Origin: Moanibacter sp964542645
GTDB taxonomy: Bacteria > Verrucomicrobiota > Verrucomicrobiia > Opitutales > UBA2987
DNA: 64,000 nucleotides
Direction: 5' to 3'
Assembly: GCA_964542645.1 (NCBI GenBank)
Contig: CAZIUG010000007.1
Coordinates: 186,001 to 250,000 of the forward strand
Each line of letters opens with the position of its first letter. Position 1 is the stretch's first letter. A model generated the notes under the pieces. The model had not been told where the DNA came from. It saw only the letters and a program-made list of their open reading frames with translations, and ran no database searches. Of this stretch, positions 8,022 through 17,341 are shown in pieces. Made by a program: the position numbers and the translations under genes.

Positions 8022-10274
8022 CTAAACCAACTCAACCGGATCAACATCGATCACATCGATCACGTCTTTATCCATTGCGAACTGTTCTCTTAGCTCAATG
8101 AGTGCCGGGACGAAATTCGAAGCACTCTTTGCGAAATACCAAATCTGATACCTATAAAAATCCTTCACTTTTAACCTGGAACAGGGAGCGGGTCCCCGCA
8201 CTTCGATTCCTTTCCCAAAGCTGGAACGGGCATGCCGGGCCCACTGCTCTGCGTAGAAAGCGATCTTATCCTCATTTCTACCTCGAAACTGGTGTTGAAT
8301 AAGGTGACGGAAAGGAGGATACCGGTATTCCTGTCTATGAAATAATTCCTCCTTTGCAAATTCGTCGGTTTCCCCTCGACGTGCATATTGAATCGGTTCG
8401 CTATGAGGAAGGAATGTCTGCACTACAACCTCGCCGGATCGATCTCCCCGACCCGCTCGACCCGCTACCTGAACGATGAGTTGATGGCACCTTTCCGCTG
8501 ATCGGAAATCAGGTACTTGAAGTGAAATATCTGCATCCACTAGGCCAACTAATGTCACGTTAGGGAAATCTAAGCCCTTTGCGATCATTTGAGTGCCCAC
8601 AAGAACATCGATCTTTCCGATCCTGAAATCGGCGAGAATACGGCGAAAATTGTTTTTCTTCTTCATGGTGTCGGCATCGATCCTGACAATTCTAGCTCTT
8701 GGAATAATCTTGCTGGCTAGTTCTTCTACCCGCTGCGTTCCATGGCCCTGCACTCGAATGGAGTCTGATCCACATGCCGAGCAGGTCTTTGGTGCACTCT
8801 TGAATAGCCCACAGACATGGCAGCGAAGGGTCTCATCTACTCGATGGTAGGTCAGGGTCACACTGCAATGATCACATTCGCCGACATAACCGCACGCAGA
8901 ACAAAGCAAAGAGCGCGAATACCCCCGACGGTTGAGAAAGAGGATGGTCTGTTCCTTTTTCTCATACCGCTCCTGCATTTTTTCGATTAGAAGACGCGAG
9001 AAAAGGGCATTTCTTTTTTTATTGATGCCCTCTCTTTTCATATCCACCACGTGAACGAGAGGTAGTTTTTGATCGTCTACTCGGCGCCGGAGCCTATTCA
9101 AACGATATTTTCCAATCTGAGTATTGTAGATAGATTCTAACGCCGGGGTTGCTGACCCGAGTACACAAAGAGCACTACATATTTTCGCGCGATAAACCGC
9201 TACATCACGACCGTGATACCGGGAACTGTCAGCCTGCTTATAGGCCGGTTCGTGTTCTTCATCCACGATAATCAAGCGCAAGGAAGAAATCGGTGCGAAT
9301 ACTGCCGATCGAGCCCCAACCACTACCCGTGCTTCCCCGCTAACGAGTGAATCCCAGGCATCTCGCCTCTCACCCTCCGACAAGTGGCTATGCCAAACGG
9401 CAGTTCTATAACCACTTAATTCCTCCAACCTGCCTCTCAGTCGCGCCAAGGTCTGAGGGGTTAGCGCAACCTCAGGAACTAAATAGACAACCCCTCCTCC
9501 ATCTTTTAGGGCTTCCTGCAATACCCGAATATAGACCTCGGTTTTACCCGATCCGGTCACACCATGGAGGAGATGGACCCGGAATTCATCCGTTCTTAAA
9601 CTCTTAATGAGATCCTCACTGGCCGCGCGCTGTTCCTCGTTTAGTTCAACGGCTCCCACATGAGCTTCTTCGGTCAGCCCAAGATCATCATCATAAGCGA
9701 CCCGTTTTATATCCTCCTTGAACTCTATCAAAAAACCCTTATCCAAAAGCGCCCGACAACTTGATCCTGGCACTTTAAGGAGCCTTAGAACCTCCCCGCG
9801 GGGATATTCACGGTCCTGCTTCTTAAGGAACTCATAGAGTACTGCCTGTCTAGAAGCCTTGCGTCTAAGTTTATCTATCTCATTGCAATTAAGTATCTTA
9901 CCAACTTTCAAATAGCTTTGGAACTTGGGTCTCATTCCTCGCCGTACCGCAACCGGTATCATTGCCTCTAAAATAGCTTCCACCGAGCTGCCATAGTATC
10001 TCTCCATCCACTTCGCTAATGCTAATAAGTCAGGTGTTAGCACAGGACATTCGTAAACAACTTCTAATAGGTTTCTTAGCCGATCCTCACTCACATCCTC
10101 CGTCTTCGCCAGCTCCTCCACCACTCCTAGTTCACTCTTTTTTCGTATTGGTATCCGAACCAACGACCCCACCTGTACTTGACTTCCCATCCACCCAGGA
10201 ACCCGATAGCTTAAGCGCCGATTCACTCCGGATATCGGTACCACCGTTACTGATTTCGGATTTCCCCCGCACAT
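8022..10274 (-). CDS. priA: Primosomal protein N' (replication restart helicase)
   Basis: A 750-residue PriA, full length. It has an N-terminal 3'-DNA-binding region, then the helicase core with Walker A GVTGSGKTEVYI near residues 238-249 and Walker B DEEH near 338-341. The Cys-rich zinc-binding insertion CSACGYVGECDHC...CHVCG...CSACG lies at about 460-505, followed by VGTQMIAKGLDFPNVTLVG and VAGRAGRGDRSGEVVVQT of the C-terminal helicase lobe. PriA recognises stalled forks and D-loops and reloads the replicative helicase. It is divergent from the Fur-like gene across about 60 bases and convergent with the aquaporin gene. The ATG at 10274 gives the expected N-terminal length. Confidence 0.97.
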   Translation of the reverse strand: MCGGNPKSVTVVPISGVNRRLSYRVPGWMGSQVQVGSLVRIPIRKKSELGVVEELAKTEDVSEDRLRNLLEVVYECPVLTPDLLALAKWMERYYGSSVEAILEAMIPVAVRRGMRPKFQSYLKVGKILNCNEIDKLRRKASRQAVLYEFLKKQDREYPRGEVLRLLKVPGSSCRALLDKGFLIEFKEDIKRVAYDDDLGLTEEAHVGAVELNEEQRAASEDLIKSLRTDEFRVHLLHGVTGSGKTEVYIRVLQEALKDGGGVVYLVPEVALTPQTLARLRGRLEELSGYRTAVWHSHLSEGERRDAWDSLVSGEARVVVGARSAVFAPISSLRLIIVDEEHEPAYKQADSSRYHGRDVAVYRAKICSALCVLGSATPALESIYNTQIGKYRLNRLRRRVDDQKLPLVHVVDMKREGINKKRNALFSRLLIEKMQERYEKKEQTILFLNRRGYSRSLLCSACGYVGECDHCSVTLTYHRVDETLRCHVCGLFKSAPKTCSACGSDSIRVQGHGTQRVEELASKIIPRARIVRIDADTMKKKNNFRRILADFRIGKIDVLVGTQMIAKGLDFPNVTLVGLVDADISLQVPDFRSAERCHQLIVQVAGRAGRGDRSGEVVVQTFLPHSEPIQYARRGETDEFAKEELFHRQEYRYPPFRHLIQHQFRGRNEDKIAFYAEQWARHARSSFGKGIEVRGPAPCSRLKVKDFYRYQIWYFAKSASNFVPALIELREQFAMDKDVIDVIDVDPVELV

Positions 10275-10336
10275 TGCGCTTGCTTTCCCTCCTCCCCTCG
10301 TCCTTATTGACTATCTAGTCTCATTCTAAATAAAGC

Positions 10337-10822
10337 GTGCCTATCCAACCCAGTAAACTCGAGCAACGAGAAAAGTCGAGCGATACGTTTCGCAAGTACC
10401 TCTCTCGGAAGGGGCTGCGTCTAACTAACCAGCGAAAGGCAATATTCGACGCAGCATTTAACCATCTGGAACATTTCACGGCAGAAGAGCTACTCGACTT
10501 CTCACGCGAAATTGACGACTCGGTGTCTCGCGCAACAGTCTACCGTACTCTACCCATCCTGATCGAGAGCGGGTTAGTAAGGGAGGTGGATATCGGCCGC
10601 GACTATAAGTTCTACCAAACCAGCCAAGGCGAAGAGACACAACGGGCTCAGGTCATTTGTCTGGATTGTGAGAAAATTTCCGAAATCGATGCTCCCTTCA
10701 TGGAGTGGTATTCTAGATCCGTGGCTCAGAAAGTGGGCTTGGAACCTGTTCATCAGCGACTTCAGGTCCATGCCCAATGCATGATCTTTAGAGAGGAAGG
10801 TCTTTGCTCTAACCACCGATAA
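10337..10822 (+). CDS. Fur-family transcriptional regulator with altered metal site
   Basis: A 161-residue protein starting with GTG at 10337. The winged-helix domain is clear: RLTNQRKAIFDAAF near residues 33-46, HFTAEELLDFSRE near 53-65 and SRATVYRTLPILIESGLV near 72-89. In the dimerisation domain the ICLDC pair of the structural zinc site is present, with H-rich LQVHAQC further on. The usual HHxH stretch just before ICLDC is replaced by EETQRAQV, and the last Cys pair is more widely spaced (C-x8-C). Fur proteins repress iron, zinc, manganese or peroxide genes according to metal occupancy; with these losses the sensed metal is uncertain. It lies divergent to priA, 62 bases away. Confidence 0.88.
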   Translation: MPIQPSKLEQREKSSDTFRKYLSRKGLRLTNQRKAIFDAAFNHLEHFTAEELLDFSREIDDSVSRATVYRTLPILIESGLVREVDIGRDYKFYQTSQGEETQRAQVICLDCEKISEIDAPFMEWYSRSVAQKVGLEPVHQRLQVHAQCMIFREEGLCSNHR

Positions 10823-10895
10823 CCTGGAAACCTTTCCATTTTCCAGGATACCAGTGGGTAGCTGTCGATCAGTATAGGCCCGCTACGGATGTTTT

Positions 10896-11297
10896 ATGAA
10901 TCAAGTCCGTCAAAGTCCGGAGAAGTACCAGTTCGAAGTTCAGTTTTTCGAAAGTATCTACCAAAAGAATCCAGCGGATTCATCGGTAGTAGAATTGCTA
11001 GCTCATCTATACACTAAATTGGGCCGCATCAGCGATGGGTTGAGGATGGACCGAAAGATGATACGGCTCCAGCCTGAAAATCCGACAGCACACTATAATC
11101 TCGCATGCAGTCTGGCTCTCAAGAACCGAAAGTCCGAGGCTGTTAAGGCTTTGAGGGACGCAATCGCGTACGAATACAGCGATTGGGACTGGCTTTTACA
11201 GGATCCCGACCTGGAGACCCTACATGATTATTCCCCATTTCAAGATTTACTCGCAGAGTACAAGGTTGAACGCTCGTCTAAACCCCATTTAAAGTAA
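10896..11297 (+). CDS. Small TPR-repeat protein
   Basis: A 133-residue protein without signal peptide. Two tetratricopeptide repeats are readable: residues about 30-63 (ELLAHLYTKLGRISDGLRMD) and about 64-97 (PTAHYNLACSLALKNRKSEA), followed by a capping helix region DWDWLLQDPDLETLHDY. This arrangement occurs in short bacterial scaffold proteins that often end with the DPDLxxLR-type tail; here it reads DPDLETLHDYSPFQDLL. The function is unknown beyond probable protein binding. It is 73 bases after the Fur-like gene on the same strand and may be cotranscribed with it. Its last 20 bases overlap the end of the convergent M23 peptidase gene. Confidence 0.75.
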   Translation: MNQVRQSPEKYQFEVQFFESIYQKNPADSSVVELLAHLYTKLGRISDGLRMDRKMIRLQPENPTAHYNLACSLALKNRKSEAVKALRDAIAYEYSDWDWLLQDPDLETLHDYSPFQDLLAEYKVERSSKPHLK

Positions 11298-12384
11298 GGA
11301 TCTTCGCATGAGAAAGTTCGCTGGCGAACAAGATTTCAATTAGCCTGATTGCGCCGTTCCCCAATATGTACTCATTCTTACGCTGAAGGATAACCTCGCG
11401 ACACAGGCTGCCCTTTAGAAATTCCTTTTTTACATTCACCAATTCGAAGCTTTTTCCCTTTTCTCCAATTGGTGGCGCCTCCGCCGAAACTGGCCTCCAA
11501 AGTTTGGGTATTCCAAAGCCTGAAAATTCGACTTCCCATCCTGTCAAAGTCCCATCCTGAAAGGGCCGCGTCGCCAGAGCAGGATAGCGCTGAATGAAAT
11601 CTGGGACCACCGAGGTGTTTATTTTGACCGTAAATGCCGTCGGCAATCGAACGATGTGATCGAATGGTTGGCGAACAACCCCATTTTTAAAGTTTACGAA
11701 AAACTCTAAGGGATCGAAACCAACCAGGTTGAGTCCATTCCAGGGACCGTGGTGATTCTGTTCTTCGAAGGCTTGCAAATCGTACCATTTTTGAAATTTG
11801 CCTGAAAGCATTAACCCCATCTCAAAATGCAGATGGGCTCTTTGGCTCGGAATCGTATAGCCTCCAGATGAATGCCCCATCCTTCCTATTACCGTCCCTG
11901 ATTCAAGAGTCATTCCTATCTCGACAACCGGACTCACTTCGCTGAGGTGTGCATAAAGAGTATAAACAGCAGGATTCAAATTAGTATGTTCAACAACGAT
12001 GTACCTCCCATATCGGCTGTTGCCCGGTATGTCGTTAACATGTACCACCTTACCGTCCATGACCACAAAAATGGGATCTAATCCTTCGCCTCTACCGTCT
12101 TTCAGCACCGGTTTGAGATCAATACCTTCATGGAACCGTGATCCGGAATTGCGGAAACATCCGTAAAGTCCTGATGCCAAGGTCCCCGATTCGGATGGTT
12201 GAACATAACTCGCCACTGGGTTTGATTCCAAAAAAGCTCGGTTCGGAGTCGGCCACACCAAGCGGAGCCGTTCCCCAACACTGATTTGCGCGGACAAGAC
12301 CAGAAGATGCGTTGCTATGAGAATAAGACCCCAGTGACGGTAAGAATTGTCCACAGCAGCATGTTTTACCCAAATTCGAAACAT
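11278..12384 (-). CDS. M23 (LytM-type) metallopeptidase, exported
   Basis: A 368-residue protein with a hydrophobic N-terminal segment (about residues 18-37, LILIATHLLVLSAQI) that acts as signal or anchor. The M23 domain spans about 75-200: FHEGIDL supplies the first zinc ligands (H85, D89), YGRYIVVEHTN and VYTLYAHLS follow, and HLHFEMG near 183-189 gives the H-x-H motif. Members cut peptide crosslinks in peptidoglycan, or when partly degenerate regulate amidases. Here the zinc ligands appear intact. The roughly 150-residue C-terminal part is not recognised. It is transcribed opposite the TPR gene with overlapping ends and follows the prepilin peptidase gene on the same strand after 177 bases. 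Confidence 0.88.
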   Translation of the reverse strand: MFRIWVKHAAVDNSYRHWGLILIATHLLVLSAQISVGERLRLVWPTPNRAFLESNPVASYVQPSESGTLASGLYGCFRNSGSRFHEGIDLKPVLKDGRGEGLDPIFVVMDGKVVHVNDIPGNSRYGRYIVVEHTNLNPAVYTLYAHLSEVSPVVEIGMTLESGTVIGRMGHSSGGYTIPSQRAHLHFEMGLMLSGKFQKWYDLQAFEEQNHHGPWNGLNLVGFDPLEFFVNFKNGVVRQPFDHIVRLPTAFTVKINTSVVPDFIQRYPALATRPFQDGTLTGWEVEFSGFGIPKLWRPVSAEAPPIGEKGKSFELVNVKKEFLKGSLCREVILQRKNEYILGNGAIRLIEILFASELSHAKILTLNGV

Positions 12385-12561
12385 AAGGGATAGAAAGTAT
12401 CAAAATTCAACGACTCGTTTCCAACTTTCTAGTTGACGATCAGGACGGAGAAGGATCCCCAACGCATTCTCGTCCGAAGAATGAAGCTAGAAGGACCAAC
12501 CCTAATTCTCTGACCGCTCCAAACAGAGAACACAGAATTAGGTTTATCATTCCAAAAAGGT

Positions 12562-13575
12562 TTACTCGTTGAAATGAGATGTCGAGCTAGTTCCCGAAAA
12601 ACTCGCAATTGCTTCATCGAAAAAATTGTCAACCACTTCATGTAAAAGAAGAAAATAAATTATTCCTGCCCCCGCCAGCATTGGACCGAAAGGAACCTGG
12701 CAACTAATCGATCGGGGAGACTTTTCGTCCTTTTCCTCCGTCTTTACACCGGCAAATTGACCCCTGAAGGAAACTGTCGCTTCCTCCTCGGACTTGCTGC
12801 TTAAATCCCTTTTCTGGAAAAGATGAAAAAAGGAAGAGATTAGAATACCGGCACTACCAATCACAGCCCCACCAAAAAGGGAGAAAACCGCTCCCTGCCA
12901 CCCGCAAAAGGCGCCTATTGCTCCTATCAGCTTAACATCCCCGAATCCCATTGCTTCCTTCTTCATAAGCAGTTTTGCCAGAAGGGCAATCGATAGGACC
13001 AAAGCAGAACCGACAAAGGCTCCCTCAATCGAAGCGATGAACGATCGCAAGTTATCGGCCAGAAAGAGGTCTCCGCTGAATCCATGCAAAGAAGAAAAAA
13101 TTATGGAAAACACCGTCCCTACAATGAACCCACCGATAGAAAGTCGATCCGGAATGATCATATGGTCGAAATCGATGAAACCAGCTGCGATCATTATGGA
13201 TCCGAAAATCATTCCACCAAGAGCAGTGATGGGTTCCAATAAGTACCAGCAGCAGAAAAAAAGGACTGCTGTCAGAACTTCAACCCCGGGATCGCGGACA
13301 CTCAACCGGCTTCCACAGCATCGAGCCCGCCCACAAAGAATAAACCAGCTGAGTATCGGTATATTGTCCCTCCACGCAATAGATTTGCCACAAGGACAGT
13401 GGGAACACGGCGATAAGACCGCCTCTCCCGCAGGGATACGATAGATACAAACGTTAAGGAAACGCCCAACAAATGCACCCACCACAAAAATGAGACTAGG
13501 AAATCCCCAAGGAACACCTTGATGTAACAACACAAGATGCTGGTAAAAATTAAGTAAGGGAAACTCTTCATTCAT
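12562..13575 (-). CDS. Type IV prepilin peptidase (A24 family, with N-methylation domain)
   Basis: A 337-residue polytopic membrane protein. The N-terminal cytoplasmic loop has the two Cys clusters of bifunctional PilD proteins (C57-x2-C60-x-C62 and C81 with C86-C87). The aspartyl protease residues are D135/D137 in FIDFDHMIIPD and D213 in MGFGDVKL. The enzyme cleaves the leader of type IV pilins or pseudopilins and methylates the new N-terminus. A polar insert near residues 244-285 (HLFQKRDLSSKSEEE...) before the last helix makes it longer than most relatives. No pilin, pilB or pilC gene is nearby, so it must serve a pilus or type II system encoded elsewhere. Confidence 0.93.
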   Translation of the reverse strand: MNEEFPLLNFYQHLVLLHQGVPWGFPSLIFVVGAFVGRFLNVCIYRIPAGEAVLSPCSHCPCGKSIAWRDNIPILSWFILCGRARCCGSRLSVRDPGVEVLTAVLFFCCWYLLEPITALGGMIFGSIMIAAGFIDFDHMIIPDRLSIGGFIVGTVFSIIFSSLHGFSGDLFLADNLRSFIASIEGAFVGSALVLSIALLAKLLMKKEAMGFGDVKLIGAIGAFCGWQGAVFSLFGGAVIGSAGILISSFFHLFQKRDLSSKSEEEATVSFRGQFAGVKTEEKDEKSPRSISCQVPFGPMLAGAGIIYFLLLHEVVDNFFDEAIASFSGTSSTSHFNE

Positions 13576-13820
13576 CAGGTTTTAAATTCCCTTTGGCGAC
13601 ATTGATACAGGTTCCCGGACTTGGAGATTCCCCACTTCGGAAATATCTTGACCGCTATTTTGGTTTTTTGGCACGCTCAAAAACTCGTCGGTTTTAAACG
13701 GAAATAAGCCTTTGCCCAAATCTTTCTCTTCCTCCACTCCTACAGTCCTACAGTCCCAAAATCTGGGGATTTTTTGTAAGCCCTCAAACATGCGTACAAA
13801 AACCGAGGATAAAGAAAATA

Positions 13821-16490
13821 TTAGTTGGATCTGATGGAGCGCCCCCTTTTATACTGCCCAATACAATGGCGTATCATCTCCGCTAAATTTCCGTTCTTAG
13901 CTACTTCCGCTAGTTTCAATCCTTTTCGGGCGGTCTCAACCGCCTTCTCGAATTCACCATTCTCTGCCTGAGCCGCAGCCAAGACATGGAGAAAATCAGC
14001 ATTTTCTGGGAACCGCTTGACCATTATTTGAGCGAAGCGAACCGCCTCTCCTCCATTACGAGCTTGGGCGTCCTGTGTCGTTGCCAAATTCCATGCTAAT
14101 TCACGAAGCATTTTGACATTGCCCGAATCACGCTCTAGCCCTTCCCTGAGAGTCTCCGTCGCCTCACTTCTTCTCCCAGCAATATCGAGGGCGAGACCGA
14201 GGATAGAGTACCCCTCGAGAATGTGGGGATCCGCGTGGACCTGCTGTCTAAGCACCCTGATAGCCGTATTGATCCGTTTCTGCCTAGCCATAAGTTGAAC
14301 ATATTTCGACCGCGCCACCACAAAATCAGGATCCAGTTTAATCGCATATTCATAATGTGCTGCTGCAGCTTTAAATTGTTTTCTTTCCCGAAGCAAATCA
14401 GCCAACATATCGTGCCCCATAGCGCTAATCGCTTTAACTTTTATCCACTTTTTAGCCTCAACGATCGCAGCATCAAAATTCCCCTCATCTCTGAAAATTA
14501 GAATGATTTGTCTCCTCGCTTCAACATGCCTAGAATCGATTTGCACAGTTTTACGAAACTGTTCAATCGCACGATCAATTTTACCAACCTTTTTGAGAAC
14601 AAGACCATAGCCAAACCGGGTGTCTGGATCCTCTGGATGATCGAAAATAAGATCTGCGCCATACCTTTCCGCTTCGCTTAATTTCATCTGTTTATAAAGG
14701 AAATGCATGAACTCGGTTCGCAACTCTATTGCGTATGGATTAGATTCAAGGGCCGCTTGCAAATGCCTTCTCGCTTCCGTAAATTCCCCTTTTTCTGAAG
14801 CAATCGAACTCAATGCCATACGTGCTTCTCGATCATGCGGATATTCTGCAATCAAGACCCGTAACACATCTGACGCTCCTGTCCTATCGCCGATCCGATT
14901 CAGCAAAAGACCAAATCGAAACTTCAAGTGCCGATCCTCCGGCCTACGTAACAATGCTTCCTTATAGGTTTTGGTAATATCATTCATTACCCCTGAATCT
15001 ATTCTACCCAACCGCACAATCCTACGCTTCCGAAGACCCTGTCGCCTCACATAACCAAGCTGATCGGTGAACGGAGGCTTGTTAAGCAAGCTATTGGCGA
15101 GAAGTTCGAGCAACCCTAACTGATCCCACTGAGTAAAGGCTAACTGCCTCGCGGTTTCCTCTACATCGGGAAGGTCGATCCGCCCATCTCCAACTCGATC
15201 AATTATCTCTTTAGCAAATGCTCTGGCTACGACATTATTCCCAAGAAAGGAAAGATGTACATGGTCGTAGAAAAAGGCATCTCCAGGAATTCCCTGAACC
15301 GACTTCGGATGATCCGCCAGCACCTGGGCACCGTCCACCAGTCCGGCATATTCAACCGATCCATCTATTGCAACTTTGCGAATAATCGCGTTGATATTAG
15401 AGTCGGATCGAAAACGTAATGCATCGAGGTCTCTCGATTTCTCAACTGCCTCCCGAGCGAGTTCTTCCTCGCCTTGTTCCAGATAACACCGCCCCAACAT
15501 GTAGTAACTTTCAGCGTAACCACCGTCAATTTGATTGGCTGCAACAAGTGAAGAGATCGCTTCGCGGAACTCTCCCGCAGCATAGTGATCAGATCCTGCG
15601 CGAAAATATTCTCCCCACCTCTCTCTTTCCATCCCAGTCAAAATCGTATCATTCACCGATGCGAATGGCGGTTGATCGAACAGGTTGACCCCAATAGTGG
15701 AAAAGATCGCAGTGCAATCATTCGACTCAGACAAATTGAGAATATCCCGCAAATTCGCTTCCAAATGTCTGTAGGAAAGCTGTAACCGAGGATCGTTTAG
15801 CGGAACCGTGTTCTGCAGAAACATCTCCATGCCCCGCCACCCTCCTGAAGGAGGCTTGTGCGCTCCCATAGCCAAAGACAAAAGCTGGAAAAGTCGGGTC
15901 GATTTCAGAAGTGTGTTTGCCCGGATAAAGGTCAGATTGCGACTGAATTCAGCAAGGACGGTCCCGGGTCCATAGGGCCCCACCACTTCGTTGTTTCCAA
16001 GATAAAGGACAAGGAAATCTGGTTTGTATTTCAAACAGGAACGCGCGATTTGTAGAACTACATGAGAATTAATCGCTGTAATGGCCGCGTTAATCACCTC
16101 GAACTTCCGATTCGGATAAGCCTTTTCAAGCATCAGTTCAAGCTGACGCCCAATCCCGAATTCGGATCCCGGGAATCCCTGCGCCGCAGAACCCCCTAGG
16201 ACAAAAATTCGTATGGTTCCCTCTGGCTTTTCCGCCGCAAATTTTACCGGCAACATCGGTCTCGCCATGGACCATGGGAAATATCTGAAAGTGAATGCGG
16301 GATTATTTCGGATCGTACCCTCATTCTCGAGAAAAACCTGAGAAGGATAACCAAACCCAAACAGACGCAGGCATCCCTCTATCGCCACAATAAATACAAC
16401 CGGCACCAAGACTGTTAACGCGACCTTAAGAAAGGTGGATCTTAATCGCTTCATATGCCGGGGGAGGGAGGGACTTTCAGCCCTGCTCAT
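13821..16490 (-). CDS. SGNH-hydrolase-like protein with C-terminal TPR array
   Basis: An 889-residue protein with one N-terminal membrane segment (about residues 22-40). An SGNH/GDSL-like domain follows: GGSAAQG near 99-105 as the Ser block, YLGNNEVVGPYG near 163-174 as the Asn block, and YDHVHLSFLGN near 408-418 carrying the Asp-x-x-His pair. A TPR-like insert lies around 295-340, and from about residue 490 to the end there are eight or more TPRs. It is probably anchored in the inner membrane with the enzyme domain outside. SGNH domains act as esterases or, in polysaccharide systems, acyl-transfer partners; the substrate is unknown. Its start overlaps the end of the acetyltransferase-like gene by 14 bases, so the two form an operon. 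Confidence 0.8.
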   Translation of the reverse strand: MSRAESPSLPRHMKRLRSTFLKVALTVLVPVVFIVAIEGCLRLFGFGYPSQVFLENEGTIRNNPAFTFRYFPWSMARPMLPVKFAAEKPEGTIRIFVLGGSAAQGFPGSEFGIGRQLELMLEKAYPNRKFEVINAAITAINSHVVLQIARSCLKYKPDFLVLYLGNNEVVGPYGPGTVLAEFSRNLTFIRANTLLKSTRLFQLLSLAMGAHKPPSGGWRGMEMFLQNTVPLNDPRLQLSYRHLEANLRDILNLSESNDCTAIFSTIGVNLFDQPPFASVNDTILTGMERERWGEYFRAGSDHYAAGEFREAISSLVAANQIDGGYAESYYMLGRCYLEQGEEELAREAVEKSRDLDALRFRSDSNINAIIRKVAIDGSVEYAGLVDGAQVLADHPKSVQGIPGDAFFYDHVHLSFLGNNVVARAFAKEIIDRVGDGRIDLPDVEETARQLAFTQWDQLGLLELLANSLLNKPPFTDQLGYVRRQGLRKRRIVRLGRIDSGVMNDITKTYKEALLRRPEDRHLKFRFGLLLNRIGDRTGASDVLRVLIAEYPHDREARMALSSIASEKGEFTEARRHLQAALESNPYAIELRTEFMHFLYKQMKLSEAERYGADLIFDHPEDPDTRFGYGLVLKKVGKIDRAIEQFRKTVQIDSRHVEARRQIILIFRDEGNFDAAIVEAKKWIKVKAISAMGHDMLADLLRERKQFKAAAAHYEYAIKLDPDFVVARSKYVQLMARQKRINTAIRVLRQQVHADPHILEGYSILGLALDIAGRRSEATETLREGLERDSGNVKMLRELAWNLATTQDAQARNGGEAVRFAQIMVKRFPENADFLHVLAAAQAENGEFEKAVETARKGLKLAEVAKNGNLAEMIRHCIGQYKRGRSIRSN

Positions 16491-17241
16491 TTAAACCTCC
16501 TAGAGGATCGCTGTTAAATCGTCTGCTATTCTTCCGAACTTCCTCGAGAAGTGTATCCACGTAGTCCTGAATCTCGAAAAATCGGCAGTCGGCATTCCCC
16601 AATTTACCTCGATTCATTTGCCCAAACTGATCCCAAAAACCTCCTATCTGTTCGCGGTTTAACGCAACATAAGGCGCTTCAGGATCACTCTTTAGCCACT
16701 CGTTCCAAATTATAACCTCTACAAGGTGCACATAAGTCGATGACCCGTAATCCACCCCCAGCATAAGCAGCTTTCCAGACCGTCTATAAGCACGCACCAT
16801 CGGCGAATGGGTCCCGTACGTCTTTCCCCAAGGCGGTTCGTCCCATGGAGATTTCCAGCCTCCATTACTCGTGTGGTCCGCAACAATCTTTGAGGCCCCA
16901 AGTCCCCGTGCCGCAACAGAGTGGGAATAGTGGTCCGATCGATATGTTCCAGGCATAAGCCGGAAAAACTCAGTAAGCCAACCGACGGTGGAAGGTGTCC
17001 TCTCAAGATTCCAGGCCATAGCCCGCCGTTCTCGATCTATCAGGTTGAAAGAGGGCATTAGAATGAGTCCTGATGGTCCCACTGCTCTTTCTAATGCCTC
17101 AATCACCGTGCCGGCTCCTCCTGCCACTAACCCCAAACTTTTGAATGAAGAATGAATAAAGAGTATATCGCCCTTGACGATGCCTAACTTAACTAGGTCT
17201 CGCATCAGAGAATCGGAGCTATGAAGATGGCTATTTGGCAT
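16477..17241 (-). CDS. AAC(3)-family acetyltransferase-like protein
   Basis: From the ATG at 17241 it encodes 254 residues. FIHSSFKSLGLVAGGAGTVIEAL near residues 28-50 and SDHYSHSVAARG near 104-115 are typical blocks of the AAC(3) (antibiotic N-acetyltransferase) fold, which uses acetyl-CoA. Many environmental members are not resistance enzymes and act in sugar or polymer metabolism; the downstream, overlapping SGNH-TPR gene favours such a role. A longer frame from 17280 adds 13 residues (MSQCCHDPRGNSI) that look untypical. It diverges from the Gfo/Idh gene across about 100 bases. Cytoplasmic: no signal peptide or membrane segment seen. Confidence 0.78.
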   Translation of the reverse strand: MPNSHLHSSDSLMRDLVKLGIVKGDILFIHSSFKSLGLVAGGAGTVIEALERAVGPSGLILMPSFNLIDRERRAMAWNLERTPSTVGWLTEFFRLMPGTYRSDHYSHSVAARGLGASKIVADHTSNGGWKSPWDEPPWGKTYGTHSPMVRAYRRSGKLLMLGVDYGSSTYVHLVEVIIWNEWLKSDPEAPYVALNREQIGGFWDQFGQMNRGKLGNADCRFFEIQDYVDTLLEEVRKNSRRFNSDPLGGLNEQG

Positions 17242-17341
17242 TATGCTATTGCCACGCGGATCATGACAGCATTGACTCACCAGCCTTTCTTCTGGGCAGT
17301 CGAGCTAATTCGATCCAGTGGCTCTTTAAGGATTAAAAATT

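Noticed and set aside
12429..12641. Minus-strand frame of 70 codons after the prepilin peptidase gene
   Set aside because: It overlaps that gene in another frame, is Arg/Ser-rich and resembles no pilin or other family.
13582..13791. Minus-strand frame of 69 codons between the SGNH-TPR and prepilin peptidase genes
   Set aside because: Low complexity near a short TACAGTCC tandem, no recognised domain, no clear ribosome-binding site.
16477..17241. Acquired aminoglycoside resistance gene
   Set aside because: No mobile element or base-composition shift, and it is translationally linked to an SGNH-TPR gene, so a native metabolic role is more likely.
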